Of a stretch of 64,000 bases of DNA, positions 34,826 to 45,139 are shown piece after piece. The stretch comes from Bacteroidia bacterium (GTDB lineage: Bacteria; Bacteroidota; Bacteroidia; Cytophagales; Cyclobacteriaceae). The DNA lies in assembly GCA_030432655.1 (NCBI GenBank), contig JAUILA010000001.1, positions 124,001-188,000 on the forward strand. The letters are read 5' to 3'. The notes under the pieces are model-generated. The model was not told the origin of the DNA and did not search any database. It saw only the letters and a list, made by a program, of their open reading frames with translations. Both the position numbers and the translations under genes were made by a program. Position 1 is the first letter of the stretch. Each line of letters starts with the position of its first letter.

Positions 34826-34955
34826 GAAAGGGATAAGTAATTCAGGTTTACAAAATTTAGCAGCCTGATTGTCCCTGAATTTACGCCCGGCAGGTTGTTG
34901 TACTGTCTGATGACTTTGCCGGTAATCATTTTAACGCAAACCAAAACAGTTCAAC

Positions 34956-36122
34956 ATGAATTTTTTCAATAAATCAATATTTAAGGATCTGGCGGCCGTT
35001 CATGAACCGCACTGTGTTTCAATTTATATACCCACACACAGGGCCGGAGGTCCCGAGGGAATCAAAAAAGATAAGATACGATTGAAGAACCAGCTCAAAG
35101 AGGCGGTTCAGAAACTGGAAATTTATGAATTGTCTAAGCCTCAGGTGGAAGAATATCTTCGGCCGGTGCGTGATTTGCTTGAAAATGAATACATATGGAG
35201 CCACATGTCTGACGGACTTATGATCTTCCTATATGGTGAAAATATGGACTATTATCAGGTTCCTGTAGATTTCTCGGAACAGTGCCATGTTGAAAGCAGT
35301 CTTTATTTACTTCCTGCTATACCGTTGCTGACCGATTCGGCCAGACACTTTATCATGGCGCTCAGCCTGAACGAAGTCCGGTTATTTCAGGCAACCCGCC
35401 ATTCAATAAGCCGAGTGGATGTTAGTGAACTGGTTCCGGAAGGTATGACGGAATCGGTAGGAGAAGATTATGAGCAGGCGTCCCTGCAGTTTAGAAGCGG
35501 ACAGGGCGAGTCACAGGATGCGGCCATATACCACGGTCAGGGTGCCGGTGAAATGCCTGAAAAGAAAAAAGAGGTTGCCAAATATTTCCAGGATGTCGAC
35601 AAGGGCATCATGAAGATTCTGCATGATGAGAAAGCACCACTGGTAATTGCATGCGTTGATTACCTCTTCCCGATTTATCAGGATAATAATTCCTATGATT
35701 ACCTGGAGAATGAATTTGTAAAAGGAAATCATGATGAAACCAATCCGGAGAAACTCCGGGAGGCAGCCTGGGAGCTGATCGGCGATCGGTTTGATAAGGA
35801 CCGGGAAACTGAGATAAGTAAATTCGAAAAACAGCTAAGTGCGGCGGCCGCCTCTTTCAATGAACAGGAAGTTATTCCGGCCGGTATTATCGGTCAGGCG
35901 GAAACACTTTTTGTAAGGAAAGGTACTGAGGTCTGGGGCCGATATGACAAAGAAACACATAAGATTGACATTGACAGCATGCCCAGGACAGGCAATGCCG
36001 AATTAGTCAATAAGGCAGCGATTGAGACGGTCAAACATGGCGGTAAGGTGCTTCACCTTGAAAGCGATGAAATGCCCGAAGAAATGGGAGAAGTTGCTGC
36101 CACTTACCGATATACAATATAA
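34956..36122 (+). CDS. Bacterial archaeo-eukaryotic release-factor-like (baeRF) protein
   Basis: 388 residues. The start HCVSIYIPTHRAGGPEGIKKDKIRLKNQLKEA is characteristic of the baeRF group, where a strand carrying IY.PTHR is followed by a long helix. The middle has an eRF1 domain-2-like part (HFIMALSLNEVRLFQATRHSISRVDV) and the end an L7Ae/eRF1 domain-3-like region (LFVRKGTEVWGRYD ... KHGGKVLHLE). Members are predicted to act on ribosomes in stress; which numbered subfamily applies cannot be decided by eye. Soluble. Followed 25 bp later by a DJ-1/PfpI gene. Confidence 0.75.
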   Translation: MNFFNKSIFKDLAAVHEPHCVSIYIPTHRAGGPEGIKKDKIRLKNQLKEAVQKLEIYELSKPQVEEYLRPVRDLLENEYIWSHMSDGLMIFLYGENMDYYQVPVDFSEQCHVESSLYLLPAIPLLTDSARHFIMALSLNEVRLFQATRHSISRVDVSELVPEGMTESVGEDYEQASLQFRSGQGESQDAAIYHGQGAGEMPEKKKEVAKYFQDVDKGIMKILHDEKAPLVIACVDYLFPIYQDNNSYDYLENEFVKGNHDETNPEKLREAAWELIGDRFDKDRETEISKFEKQLSAAAASFNEQEVIPAGIIGQAETLFVRKGTEVWGRYDKETHKIDIDSMPRTGNAELVNKAAIETVKHGGKVLHLESDEMPEEMGEVAATYRYTI

Positions 36123-36147
36123 TTAGCTAATCATAAATCAATACGAA

Positions 36148-36714
36148 ATGAATAATATATTAAAAGATAAAAAGGTTGCCATTCTGGCGACAGACGGATT
36201 CGAGGAACTGGAACTCACAGAGCCAAGGAAAGCCCTGGAAAGAGAAGGCGCTTCCATCGAAATCATTTCACCATCTTCCGGGTCTATCAAGGCGTGGGAT
36301 CATGATCACTGGAGTAACGAATATACGGTTGACAAGACCCTCGAAGAGGCAGATGCCGGAGAATACCATGCGCTGCTATTACCAGGAGGGGTGATGAATC
36401 CGGATAATTTGCGAATGAATAAGGAAGCAGTTGCTTTTACCAAATCATTTTTTGAAGCAGGAAAGCCGATTGCTGCCATTTGTCACGGGCCATGGACGCT
36501 GATTGAAACTGGCGCCCTTAACGGAAGGAAAGTAACTTCCTATCCTTCGATCAAAACAGATCTGATTAATGCCGGTGCTGAATGGGTTGATGAGGAAGTG
36601 GTTGTCGATAGCGGACTGGTCACCAGCCGGAATCCGGATGACATACCTGCATTTAGCCGTAAGATGGTAGAAGAATTTTGCGAAGGAGTGCACGAAGAGC
36701 AAAAAACCGTATAA
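36148..36714 (+). CDS. DJ-1/PfpI family protein
   Basis: 188 residues. Nucleophile elbow AAICHGPWTLIE with Cys112-His113, and the conserved Glu at FEELEL (19/20). The length and the DHDHW segment fit PfpI-type members, some of which act as glyoxalases, deglycases or chaperones; activity here is not decided. Completes the stress cluster and is followed by a hairpin. Confidence 0.93.
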   Translation: MNNILKDKKVAILATDGFEELELTEPRKALEREGASIEIISPSSGSIKAWDHDHWSNEYTVDKTLEEADAGEYHALLLPGGVMNPDNLRMNKEAVAFTKSFFEAGKPIAAICHGPWTLIETGALNGRKVTSYPSIKTDLINAGAEWVDEEVVVDSGLVTSRNPDDIPAFSRKMVEEFCEGVHEEQKTV

Positions 36715-36763
36715 TACACGTGAACCGATATATTAATTTAGGTGAATCTTCCTCCTGAATTTT

Positions 36764-36793
36764 GAAAATGGCCATCATCAGATGGTCATTTTC
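36764..36793 (+). terminator. Hairpin after the DJ-1/PfpI gene
   Basis: 13-bp stem (GAAAATGGCCATC / GATGGTCATTTTC, one G-T pair) with a 4-nt loop, 50 bp after the stop. The T-tract is weak, so termination efficiency is uncertain. Confidence 0.55.
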
Positions 36794-36861
36794 TTATCCT
36801 TGAAAATAAGTTTTGTTTCCTAAATTAGTAATCTTCAGCCTTTCGCGGGTAAGGAATACAT

Positions 36862-39800
36862 ATGAACAGACATTTGAAAAATTTTGTGATCAAGCCGTTG
36901 AAGGTGCTGGGGTGGATCATCGGCAGCCTCATCTTCCTTTTGCTTTTGATCACACTTTCTACCCGTATTCCTTTTGTTCAGAATTTTATTAAAGACAAAG
37001 CCGTTTCATTTTATAAAGACAAAACAGGTACGGAGGCATCTGTAGGATCGCTATATGTTAATTTTCCATCCTCTGTTGAAGTAAACGAACTGTACATTGA
37101 GGATCAGGCCGGTGATACGCTGGCGTATTCCGGAAAAATAATGGTTAACACCAACCTGCTTGATTTACTCAATAATAAACTGTCACTGGATAATATTTAT
37201 GTACGTGACCTGGTGGGTAACATCCACAATTCCGATCAGGACAGTACCTTTAATTACCAATTCATTATAGACGCATTCGCGACTTCTTCTCCTGCCACCG
37301 CGGACACTACTGCATCCGCCGGATTCGATTTTGGTTTATATGGTGCTGAAATTGAGCAGGCCCGCATTCAGTATATGGATCTGTACGCAGGAATGGAGCT
37401 GAAAGTGGATGCAGGTTACCTGCTGGCAGAAGCTTCTGTTTTCGACCTGAACAATTCAGTCATCTATGTTGAAAATGCACAGATCCAAAATTCAAAGGGA
37501 TCATTTCGAATCACGAAAGAATCAGATTCCCCGGAAGATACAGTTTCCGCTCCTTTTTACGTAAACGGAAAACATGCCTATGTGTCTGATGTGGATTTTA
37601 CCTTTGAAGATATTCCTGGCGGTATTCGGGTAGAAAACAAAATAGGTACTGTCAGTATGGAGGCCGATAGTATCAACATTGTCGATCAGATTTATGATGC
37701 CCGGAAGATCAGTATGCTTGATACATATGTTGCGGTGGATTTGTTTGGCACCGCCTCAGAGCAGGCTACCGATACGGCCCAGGCAGATACGGACGATGAA
37801 TTTTCTCTTCTCACCTCTTCGGAAGAGATTATTATGGCCAACGTAAATTTCAGGTTTTATGATAATAGCCAGGCGCCTGCGCCGGAGGGGTTCGACCCGT
37901 TGCATATGTGGTTCCAGCAGGTAAATCTGAATGCAGAGGAAGTGCAGTTTCAGAACGGGTTTGCCAGTGGTCGTATTACCCGTCTTTCCGCCACCGAAAA
38001 CAGGGGGTTGGTCCTTAGGGAATTCAGCGGAGAATTTGATTACCAGCAGCAGAATGCTTCTCTGGAGAATATGTCGTTGGTCACTGCCAGGAGCAGGATC
38101 CGTGGCGACTTGGAAGTCACTTACCCGGATCTGGATGCGCTGGCTGATTCTCCGGGCAATATCGGACTTAACCTGACATTCCCTGAATCTTATCTGAGCC
38201 TTGCTGACGTATTTTATTTTGTACCCTCGCTGGAAAGCTCTTTACCGGGACAGGTTCCGGCTGATGCCACAATCAGATGGGACGGAAAGCTCTCCGGAAC
38301 GGTGAACGATCTGCGGTTAAACCGTTTCAGGGCTTCTTTATTCGATAATACACGCTTACTGGTAGACGGAAACATAAAGGGAATTCCTGATGTAAATAAA
38401 CTTAGCGCCGAAATCAGGGACCTGGATTTTGTGACTGTTCGCAGCGATTACGAGCGAATTTTACCTGATACTTTAATTCCGGCAGGGATCCATTTGCCGG
38501 ATACCATTGAATTGCAGGGAAATATGGCCGGACGTGCCGAGGATTTAAATGCGTCGGTCAGCCTGCTAACCAATCTCGGGGACCTTCGTACCGACATCAG
38601 GCTGCAGGAAAAAGACAGTTTATACACGTATACGGGCACCCTCGAAACAGACAGGGTGGAGCTTGGGAGAATAATCGAGAACCCTGATGTCGGACCGGTA
38701 ACCTTAAACCTGAAAGTGGATGGTGAAGGGCTTACCAGGGAAGAGTTAAAGTCGGATGTGGAAGGTCAGATCAATTCATTTGAATACCTGGGATATACCT
38801 ATGATACCCTGACCCTTTCAGCCAATCTGTCCAGTGATAAATTTGAAGGAGTTGTAGATCTCCATGATCCGAATCTCACCTTTGATTTTAATGGCGCGGT
38901 TGGTTTTTCTGACAGCACAAATGTTTATTCGTTTGATCTGGATTTAGAAAAGGCAGACTTGAAAAATCTGAATTTTTCGGAGACTGAATTTCAACTGATT
39001 GCCAATGTCACATCACGGATCAGTGCATCCTCAGTAGATGATATAAATGGCTATTTACTTGTCAGGGATACGTACCTCAATAAGGGTGACCGGATAATTC
39101 CGGTTGATTCACTGTACTTTAATGCAACAGCCAATGAAGACAGTACTTCCTACCATGTGTTTTCTGATTTCCTGGTCGCTGATTTCACCGGTACGTTCAA
39201 AATAAGCCAGTTGCCATTGGTCATTGAGCAGCATATCAGTAAATACTACGAGCTGGATAATACAGATTCGGTCTACCTGACCGAATTGCGGCCGCAGACG
39301 TTTGATATGAATATCGACATAAAGAATCCGGCGGTATTCACACAATTGCTACCTGATCTGACTGAATTGCAGGTAAATGAAATTAACGGGCACTACGATA
39401 GCGAAGATTGGGAAATAATGCTGAATATCCAGGCGCCGAGGGTTGTTTACCGGGGGCTGGAGGCTGATTCATTGTTTCTTACAATGGATTCGGATGAGTT
39501 TGCATTCAGGTTTGAAACCGGGGCTAGGCAGTTCGTTACAGGACCGGCCCGAATTACGAATATCCTGCTGGAAGGGGATATTGAATCGGACAATATCATG
39601 ACATCCCTTCATATTCTGGATGAGGAACAGGAGGATAAATACCTGTTTGGTGGAATTTTCATCAGCCTCGAAGATCATTACCGTTTTATGTTTACCCCGG
39701 GTAAGTTCATTACCAATTATGAGCCCTGGGAGTTGAAACCGAGCAACTCGATAGATATTTACCCGAATGAGTTATGGGTGGAAAACCTTTTCCTCGAAAA

Positions 39801-41817
39801 CAGCGGTCAGGAAATAAAACTTTACTCAGAAGTCAATCAGCATCAGGATAGCGCGTTGCACGTTGATTTTTCCGGGGTCAGGCTGGAAGAGTTTGGAAAT
39901 ATCACTCAGGACAGTGTGGCGATTATTTCAGGTGTGATACAGGGCGAATCTTCGTTTAACATGATAAGTACAGGTCTCGCCTTCACCTCGGATCTTTCCA
40001 TTGATCAGTTTAGTTACCGGGGGGATACGCTGGGAAATATCAGTATTAACGGAGATACGGATGATGGCCAATTGTACACGATGGACCTGCATGTAAAAGG
40101 TAATGAGAATGACATTGAACTTTCGGGAACCTATGATGCAGACAGTGCTGGGGAAGTCAACATGCAGCTGGCGGTAAACAGGCTGGCTCTGGAAACGACA
40201 GAAGCTTTTGCTGCAGGTCAGGTCAATGATTTACAGGGTGATGTGAGAGGTAATATCAATATAACCGGCCAGGCCAACAGGCCGGATATCGACGGCACAT
40301 TGAATTTTGAAGCTGTGCGGTTCCGTCCAACCTATGTCGGATCACTTATAACTATTGACGGACAGGAATTACGGGTGAATAATACAGGTCTGCAGTTCAG
40401 TAATTTTACCCTGACCGATGAGCAGGGTGATAAGGCGATTCTGGATGGTTCAATTAGCACGGACGATTTCCTGGTGTATGATCTGGATTTGGATTTAAAG
40501 GCACGGGCGTTTAAGATCATTAACAGGCCGCTGCCAACCGGAATCCCGCGGGGGGAAAGTCCCTTTTACGGAAATTTAGATGTTACCAGTGATATTTCGC
40601 TGCGAGGGACATCAATTCAGCCTGTCATTGACGTGAAAGCCAGTTTTGCAGACGGTAGTACATTCGCGTATGTCATACCTGAAGAAACATTGACAGAAGA
40701 GGAGCAGAAGGATGTCGTGGAATGGTTTGACAAGGACCTGGAAGAAATCAGTTTTTTTAACGACGAAGCTTCACAAAAGAACGATTCCATAAAAAATATT
40801 CTCCAGGGGATCAACCTCAATGCTGAACTTACAGTCACACCACAAAACGAGTTGAGTATTGTCATTGATCCGCAGACAGGGGACAGATTAACGATAAAAG
40901 GAAATGCAGCTCTGAACTTCGGAATAGATCAATCAGGCTCACAGACATTGACAGGCAGGTTTGAAGTTACCGAGGGATCTTACCTGCTGAATTTTTACAG
41001 TATTGTACGACGCGAATTCAGTATACAGGAAGGAAGCTATATCCTCTGGACCGGGGACCCGCTTAATGCTGTCATGAATGTGACGGCCGTGTATGAAGTC
41101 CGGGCCGCAGCTCCACCGGGACTTGGTGCAGCATCCGGTAAATTGCCTTATCTCGTATTCCTGGATATTGGGGGACAATTGATACAGCCGGAGATTTCAT
41201 TCCGATTGGGACTGGCACCTGATGCACCGGCACCCATCCAGATAGAGGCCTGGGTGAACCAGCAAAATACACAGGCAGAGCGTGTCAACCGGCAGGTATT
41301 TGGCCTCCTGCTTTTTCAGTCATTTTTTCCGGAAGACTCCTATGCTTCGGCCAGCAATGTCAATTTTGTGGAAAACACTGCCCGCTCCAGTGTGAGCCGC
41401 ATACTGAGTTCTCAACTCAACAGACTGTCTGATCAGATCAAAGGTGTAGACCTCACCATTGATCTGGACTCCTATCAGGATTATACGTCGGAGGATGGCG
41501 CCTACGGTCGTACAGAACTTGAGTTGGGGGTTTCCAAGGAATTGTTCAATGAACGGGTGGTGGTGAAGCTTGCCGGAAATGTGGACCTTGAGGGTAATAG
41601 GTCAAGGCAGGGTGTTTCCAATTTTGCAGGAGATATACAAATAGAATATAAACTGACGGAAGACGGTCGTTTCAGGTTACTTGGTTTCAGAAATAATGAC
41701 TTTGACAATATCCAGGGAGAAATTATAAGGACAGGTGTCGGGGTAATTTATGTCAGGGAATATAACGCGTTCCGGGAATTGTTTAAGAAGTCACAGGAAG
41801 CGGAGGCTGAGGAATGA
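36862..41817 (+). CDS. tamB: Translocation/assembly module protein TamB
   Basis: 1651 residues. One N-terminal membrane helix (about 18-38, GWIIGSLIFLLLLITL) anchors it in the inner membrane; the rest is a repetitive beta-rich chain (AsmA/TamB-like lipid-transfer groove). The C-terminal DUF490/TamB domain is clear from about 1340 (INLNAELTVTPQNELSIVIDP, LTGRFEVTEGSYLLNFYSIVRREFSIQEGSYILWTGDPLNAVMNVTAVYEV). TamB spans the periplasm and works with an Omp85 partner in envelope assembly or phospholipid transport. Its stop overlaps the tamL start by 4 bp, confirming the pair. Long for the family, as usual in Bacteroidota. Confidence 0.95.
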   Translation: MNRHLKNFVIKPLKVLGWIIGSLIFLLLLITLSTRIPFVQNFIKDKAVSFYKDKTGTEASVGSLYVNFPSSVEVNELYIEDQAGDTLAYSGKIMVNTNLLDLLNNKLSLDNIYVRDLVGNIHNSDQDSTFNYQFIIDAFATSSPATADTTASAGFDFGLYGAEIEQARIQYMDLYAGMELKVDAGYLLAEASVFDLNNSVIYVENAQIQNSKGSFRITKESDSPEDTVSAPFYVNGKHAYVSDVDFTFEDIPGGIRVENKIGTVSMEADSINIVDQIYDARKISMLDTYVAVDLFGTASEQATDTAQADTDDEFSLLTSSEEIIMANVNFRFYDNSQAPAPEGFDPLHMWFQQVNLNAEEVQFQNGFASGRITRLSATENRGLVLREFSGEFDYQQQNASLENMSLVTARSRIRGDLEVTYPDLDALADSPGNIGLNLTFPESYLSLADVFYFVPSLESSLPGQVPADATIRWDGKLSGTVNDLRLNRFRASLFDNTRLLVDGNIKGIPDVNKLSAEIRDLDFVTVRSDYERILPDTLIPAGIHLPDTIELQGNMAGRAEDLNASVSLLTNLGDLRTDIRLQEKDSLYTYTGTLETDRVELGRIIENPDVGPVTLNLKVDGEGLTREELKSDVEGQINSFEYLGYTYDTLTLSANLSSDKFEGVVDLHDPNLTFDFNGAVGFSDSTNVYSFDLDLEKADLKNLNFSETEFQLIANVTSRISASSVDDINGYLLVRDTYLNKGDRIIPVDSLYFNATANEDSTSYHVFSDFLVADFTGTFKISQLPLVIEQHISKYYELDNTDSVYLTELRPQTFDMNIDIKNPAVFTQLLPDLTELQVNEINGHYDSEDWEIMLNIQAPRVVYRGLEADSLFLTMDSDEFAFRFETGARQFVTGPARITNILLEGDIESDNIMTSLHILDEEQEDKYLFGGIFISLEDHYRFMFTPGKFITNYEPWELKPSNSIDIYPNELWVENLFLENSGQEIKLYSEVNQHQDSALHVDFSGVRLEEFGNITQDSVAIISGVIQGESSFNMISTGLAFTSDLSIDQFSYRGDTLGNISINGDTDDGQLYTMDLHVKGNENDIELSGTYDADSAGEVNMQLAVNRLALETTEAFAAGQVNDLQGDVRGNINITGQANRPDIDGTLNFEAVRFRPTYVGSLITIDGQELRVNNTGLQFSNFTLTDEQGDKAILDGSISTDDFLVYDLDLDLKARAFKIINRPLPTGIPRGESPFYGNLDVTSDISLRGTSIQPVIDVKASFADGSTFAYVIPEETLTEEEQKDVVEWFDKDLEEISFFNDEASQKNDSIKNILQGINLNAELTVTPQNELSIVIDPQTGDRLTIKGNAALNFGIDQSGSQTLTGRFEVTEGSYLLNFYSIVRREFSIQEGSYILWTGDPLNAVMNVTAVYEVRAAAPPGLGAASGKLPYLVFLDIGGQLIQPEISFRLGLAPDAPAPIQIEAWVNQQNTQAERVNRQVFGLLLFQSFFPEDSYASASNVNFVENTARSSVSRILSSQLNRLSDQIKGVDLTIDLDSYQDYTSEDGAYGRTELELGVSKELFNERVVVKLAGNVDLEGNRSRQGVSNFAGDIQIEYKLTEDGRFRLLGFRNNDFDNIQGEIIRTGVGVIYVREYNAFRELFKKSQEAEAEE

Positions 41818-44183
41818 ACACCTTGATCAAATATATTTTCCTTGCGGTTGTCCTGTCTGGATTGATGTCCTGTACGGCGAATAAATTTCTTCCTGAAGGC
41901 AAGAAATACTACGATGGTGCAAGTGTTGACTGGAACAGCAAAGCCGACATATCCTCTAAAGATAAGCGGGCCACCCTGCAGGAAGTTCAAAGTGTCATCC
42001 GTCCTGATCCGAATGTTAAATTCCTGGGGATGCGTCCGAAAGCCTGGTTTTTTCATATTGCAGGTGACGTTGAAAAAGAGAAAGGGTTTAAGCACTGGTT
42101 AAAATATAAAATAGGAGGTAAGCCCGTATACCTTGAAGACGTTGATGTGTCCAATGTAAACCGGCTGATCAGGAACAGATTGGTAATCAATGGTTTTTTC
42201 CAGGGAAGATCACGACCTGAAATTAAAGAATCCAAATACAGTGCGCATATCGTTTATCAATTATCCAGTGGTAAGCCTTATGCATACGATACCATTGCAC
42301 CGATCGAAGGGGAGGGAGAACTTGTGGATTCTATCCGCACTATCCAGCAGTCTGAAGACCGGGTTATTAATGTAGGTCAACGTTACGATTTTGACGACCT
42401 GCAAAATGAGCGTGCCCGAATCGAATCTGATCTGAAAAATGAGGGATTTTATAAGTTTGATCAACGATTGATTCTGTTTCGCGCGGATAGTACGGTGAGT
42501 GATTCTGCCAGGCTGGTAGCCATTTATCCTAAACTAAAGGAGTCCCTGCCGGCAAAAGCGGCAATTCCATATACCATCGAATCGGTCACCGTTCATGATG
42601 ATTACCTGCTGGGACTGGAAGACTCAACTCTTGAAGCGGAGTATGATTCGGTAATGATAAATGACATTACTTACCGACATCAGCAAAATTATTTCAGACC
42701 TGAAATAATTGTTGATCAGGTGCAGATACACCCCGGTGACAGATACAGCCGTTTTCGCCAGCTCAATACCATTAACCGTCTTGTACAGCTGGATGTCTAT
42801 CGAATTGTTAACGTTGAATACAAGGAATCCGGTAAAGACAAGTTACATGCAAATATTTATGTAAGTCCCTACAAGAAAAAGTCCCTTCAGCTGGAGCTAA
42901 GTGCGGTTACCACTTCGCAAAGCTTTGCTGGTCCGCATCTTAAGGCCAGTTTCAGGAATCGAAATTTTCTTCGGGGAGCAGAGCGGTATGAATTGTCCTT
43001 AACGGGAAGTTACGAATGGCAGATCGGCGGCCATCGGAATTCAACCAGTCAGGAGAACAGTTCGCAGAATGTTAATTTGCTGAACAATTTTGAAATCGGA
43101 CTGAACCAGTCCTTATTGATTCCGCGTCTGATCACTCCGTTTAATATCGACTACAGCAATTCCCGGTATATTCCACAAACCAGGTTTGATCTTTCCTTTA
43201 AATGGCAGCGCAGGGTTGGGTACTACCAGTTCAATTCAGCTGAGGCCAATTATGGATTCTTGTGGAGGGAAACCATGACGAAGCGTCACAATTTGTTTCC
43301 TGTGTCATTTACCTTTATCAGGCTGGGGCAGACCACAGAAGAATTCCAGGATATCCTGGAGAAAAATGAATACCTCCGCCGGAGTCTGGATGATCAGTTC
43401 ATTCTCGGGACGAATTACTCATATTTCTACTCGACTCAGGAAGATCCTGAATTATCTGAACGCAGAAATAATTTTTATTTTAACGGGAATCTTGGTCTGG
43501 CAGGAAATCTCCTGTACCTGTCCTACAATGCACTCGGGGTGGACAAGCAGGAAAACATCAGCATAACCATAGATGATTCAGTTGAACCCGCTGACACCAT
43601 CAGAACCGTGCTGAATCAATACGAGATGTTCGGATTGCCGTTTGCCCAGTATGTCCGGGTTGAAACAGATTTCAGGCATTATTTTGATTTCGATAAGAAC
43701 AACCGCCTTGTATCGCGTCTGGTCATGGGGGTTGGATTTGCTTACGGAAACTCCAAATATATGCCTTATTCCAAGCAATTTGCTGTAGGTGGTGCTTCCA
43801 GTCTGAGGGGTTTCCGTCCGCGTTCCATAGGTCCGGGTGCCTATCCCGGTGATTCTACCGTTTCATTTGTGGATCAGACCGGCGAAATACGTCTGGAGTT
43901 TAATACTGAATGGCGGTTTGCCATTCTGAACCAGATTAAGGGGGCTATCTTTTTTGATATCGGTAATATCTGGAATGTGGAAGAAGATATTAACCGGCCC
44001 GGTGGCCAGTTTAAGTTTAACAGGTTCCTTGGGCAGCTGGCGATGAACACAGGGGTAGGTGTTCGGTATGATGCTGATATTTTTGTTCTCCGGTTTGATC
44101 TGGGAATCCCGTTGCGGGTGCCCTACCAGAGCAAGCTGGACCGGTCGCCTGTTCTGAATATCGCCATTGGTTATCCGTTCTGA
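41814..44183 (+). CDS. tamL: TamL-type (lipidated TamA-like) Omp85 outer membrane protein
   Basis: 789 residues. Lipoprotein signal (LSGLMSCTANKFLPEGKKYYDG) instead of a plain signal peptide, which is the feature that separates TamL from TamA. POTRA-type modules occupy about 25-350 (VHPGDRYSRFRQLNTINRLVQLDVYRIVNVEY), followed by a barrel with the conserved surface-antigen loop FAVGGASSLRGFRPRSIGPG and a C-terminal strand LNIAIGYPF. Acts with TamB; overlaps it by 4 bp. Confidence 0.93.
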   Translation: MNTLIKYIFLAVVLSGLMSCTANKFLPEGKKYYDGASVDWNSKADISSKDKRATLQEVQSVIRPDPNVKFLGMRPKAWFFHIAGDVEKEKGFKHWLKYKIGGKPVYLEDVDVSNVNRLIRNRLVINGFFQGRSRPEIKESKYSAHIVYQLSSGKPYAYDTIAPIEGEGELVDSIRTIQQSEDRVINVGQRYDFDDLQNERARIESDLKNEGFYKFDQRLILFRADSTVSDSARLVAIYPKLKESLPAKAAIPYTIESVTVHDDYLLGLEDSTLEAEYDSVMINDITYRHQQNYFRPEIIVDQVQIHPGDRYSRFRQLNTINRLVQLDVYRIVNVEYKESGKDKLHANIYVSPYKKKSLQLELSAVTTSQSFAGPHLKASFRNRNFLRGAERYELSLTGSYEWQIGGHRNSTSQENSSQNVNLLNNFEIGLNQSLLIPRLITPFNIDYSNSRYIPQTRFDLSFKWQRRVGYYQFNSAEANYGFLWRETMTKRHNLFPVSFTFIRLGQTTEEFQDILEKNEYLRRSLDDQFILGTNYSYFYSTQEDPELSERRNNFYFNGNLGLAGNLLYLSYNALGVDKQENISITIDDSVEPADTIRTVLNQYEMFGLPFAQYVRVETDFRHYFDFDKNNRLVSRLVMGVGFAYGNSKYMPYSKQFAVGGASSLRGFRPRSIGPGAYPGDSTVSFVDQTGEIRLEFNTEWRFAILNQIKGAIFFDIGNIWNVEEDINRPGGQFKFNRFLGQLAMNTGVGVRYDADIFVLRFDLGIPLRVPYQSKLDRSPVLNIAIGYPF

Positions 44184-44187
44184 TTTT

Positions 44188-44210
44188 GTGGATTTTTGTC
44201 CACGCTTTTT
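44188..44210 (+). terminator. Weak terminator after tamL
   Basis: 5-bp stem GTGGA / TCCAC with a 6-nt loop followed by GC and six T, beginning 5 bp after the tamL stop. Confidence 0.5.
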
Positions 44211-44308
44211 TACTCTTTATTGTATCGGATTCGCTTATACCGGCATCTGAACCCATTTTTTTTGATTGGTATTCAAATTGAATCTATTCTGGAAAAAAAC
44301 AGAATATC

Positions 44309-45004
44309 ATGAATCATCTACATAAATTAAATCATAAACTGATGTCCCTGGTACTGGCCGGAGCTGCGGTAAGCGGTTCGGTCATGCTTTCCGGCTGTCA
44401 GGCAAATAATACGGTCAAAGGCGGCGCAGTTGGTGCTGCAGCTGGCGGAGCGGTTGGTGCTGCTATTGGAAGTGCATCTGATAACACGGCAACCGGAGCG
44501 ATAATCGGTGCCGCGGTCGGAGGAACGGCCGGAGCACTAATTGGTCGTCGTATGGATAAGCAGGCAGAAGAATTACGTCGTGACCTGGAAGGGGCTGATG
44601 TGGAAAGAATCGGAGAAGGGATTAAAATCACTTTTGATTCCGGATTACTATTCGATGTCGATCAGTATGAACTGAAAGCTGAGACAAAGCAGAATTTGAC
44701 CGAGCTTTCTGAAACCCTGAAGAAATACGAAGACACCAATATCCTGATTGAAGGACATACCGATAATACTGGTTCAGATCGCTATAACCAGGGCCTTTCT
44801 GAACAACGGGCTTCTTCTGTATCTGCATTTCTCTCGGCTCAGGGAGTCGATGCCGGTCGTGTGACAACGATGGGGTACGGAGAATCACAGCCGGTGGCTG
44901 AAAATGATTCCGCAGAAGGAAGGTCTCAGAACCGTCGGGTCGAAGTAGCTATTTTTGCAAATGAGAAGATGAAAAAAATGGCCAAAGACGGCGATCTGCA
45001 ATAA
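44309..45004 (+). CDS. OmpA-family lipoprotein with glycine-zipper segment
   Basis: 231 residues. Lipoprotein signal (SVMLSGC, Cys30), a glycine-zipper region (about 38-79, GGAVGAAAGGAVGAAIG and GAIIGAAVGGTAGALIG), then an OmpA C-terminal peptidoglycan-binding domain (ILIEGHTDNTGSDRYNQGLSEQRASSV, GYGESQPVAEN, NRRVEVAI). It resembles the YiaD group: outer-membrane anchored, tethering to the cell wall. Followed by a good terminator. Confidence 0.94.
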   Translation: MNHLHKLNHKLMSLVLAGAAVSGSVMLSGCQANNTVKGGAVGAAAGGAVGAAIGSASDNTATGAIIGAAVGGTAGALIGRRMDKQAEELRRDLEGADVERIGEGIKITFDSGLLFDVDQYELKAETKQNLTELSETLKKYEDTNILIEGHTDNTGSDRYNQGLSEQRASSVSAFLSAQGVDAGRVTTMGYGESQPVAENDSAEGRSQNRRVEVAIFANEKMKKMAKDGDLQ

Positions 45005-45029
45005 AATAACCGTTCTGCAATCAACCAGT

Positions 45030-45068
45030 CAATCCCGGTCGTTTCACACGTCCGGGATTGTTTTCTTT
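45030..45068 (+). terminator. Rho-independent terminator after the OmpA-family gene
   Basis: CAATCCCGG / CCGGGATTG arms (9 bp, extended by a CG pair across one mismatch) followed by TTTTCTTT, 26 bp after the stop. Confidence 0.85.
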
Positions 45069-45139
45069 ATATGAAACGTTATCTTAGTTTGTTACCATCT
45101 GTACGATCAGCCATTAAAACTGGCTAATGGTTAATTTCC

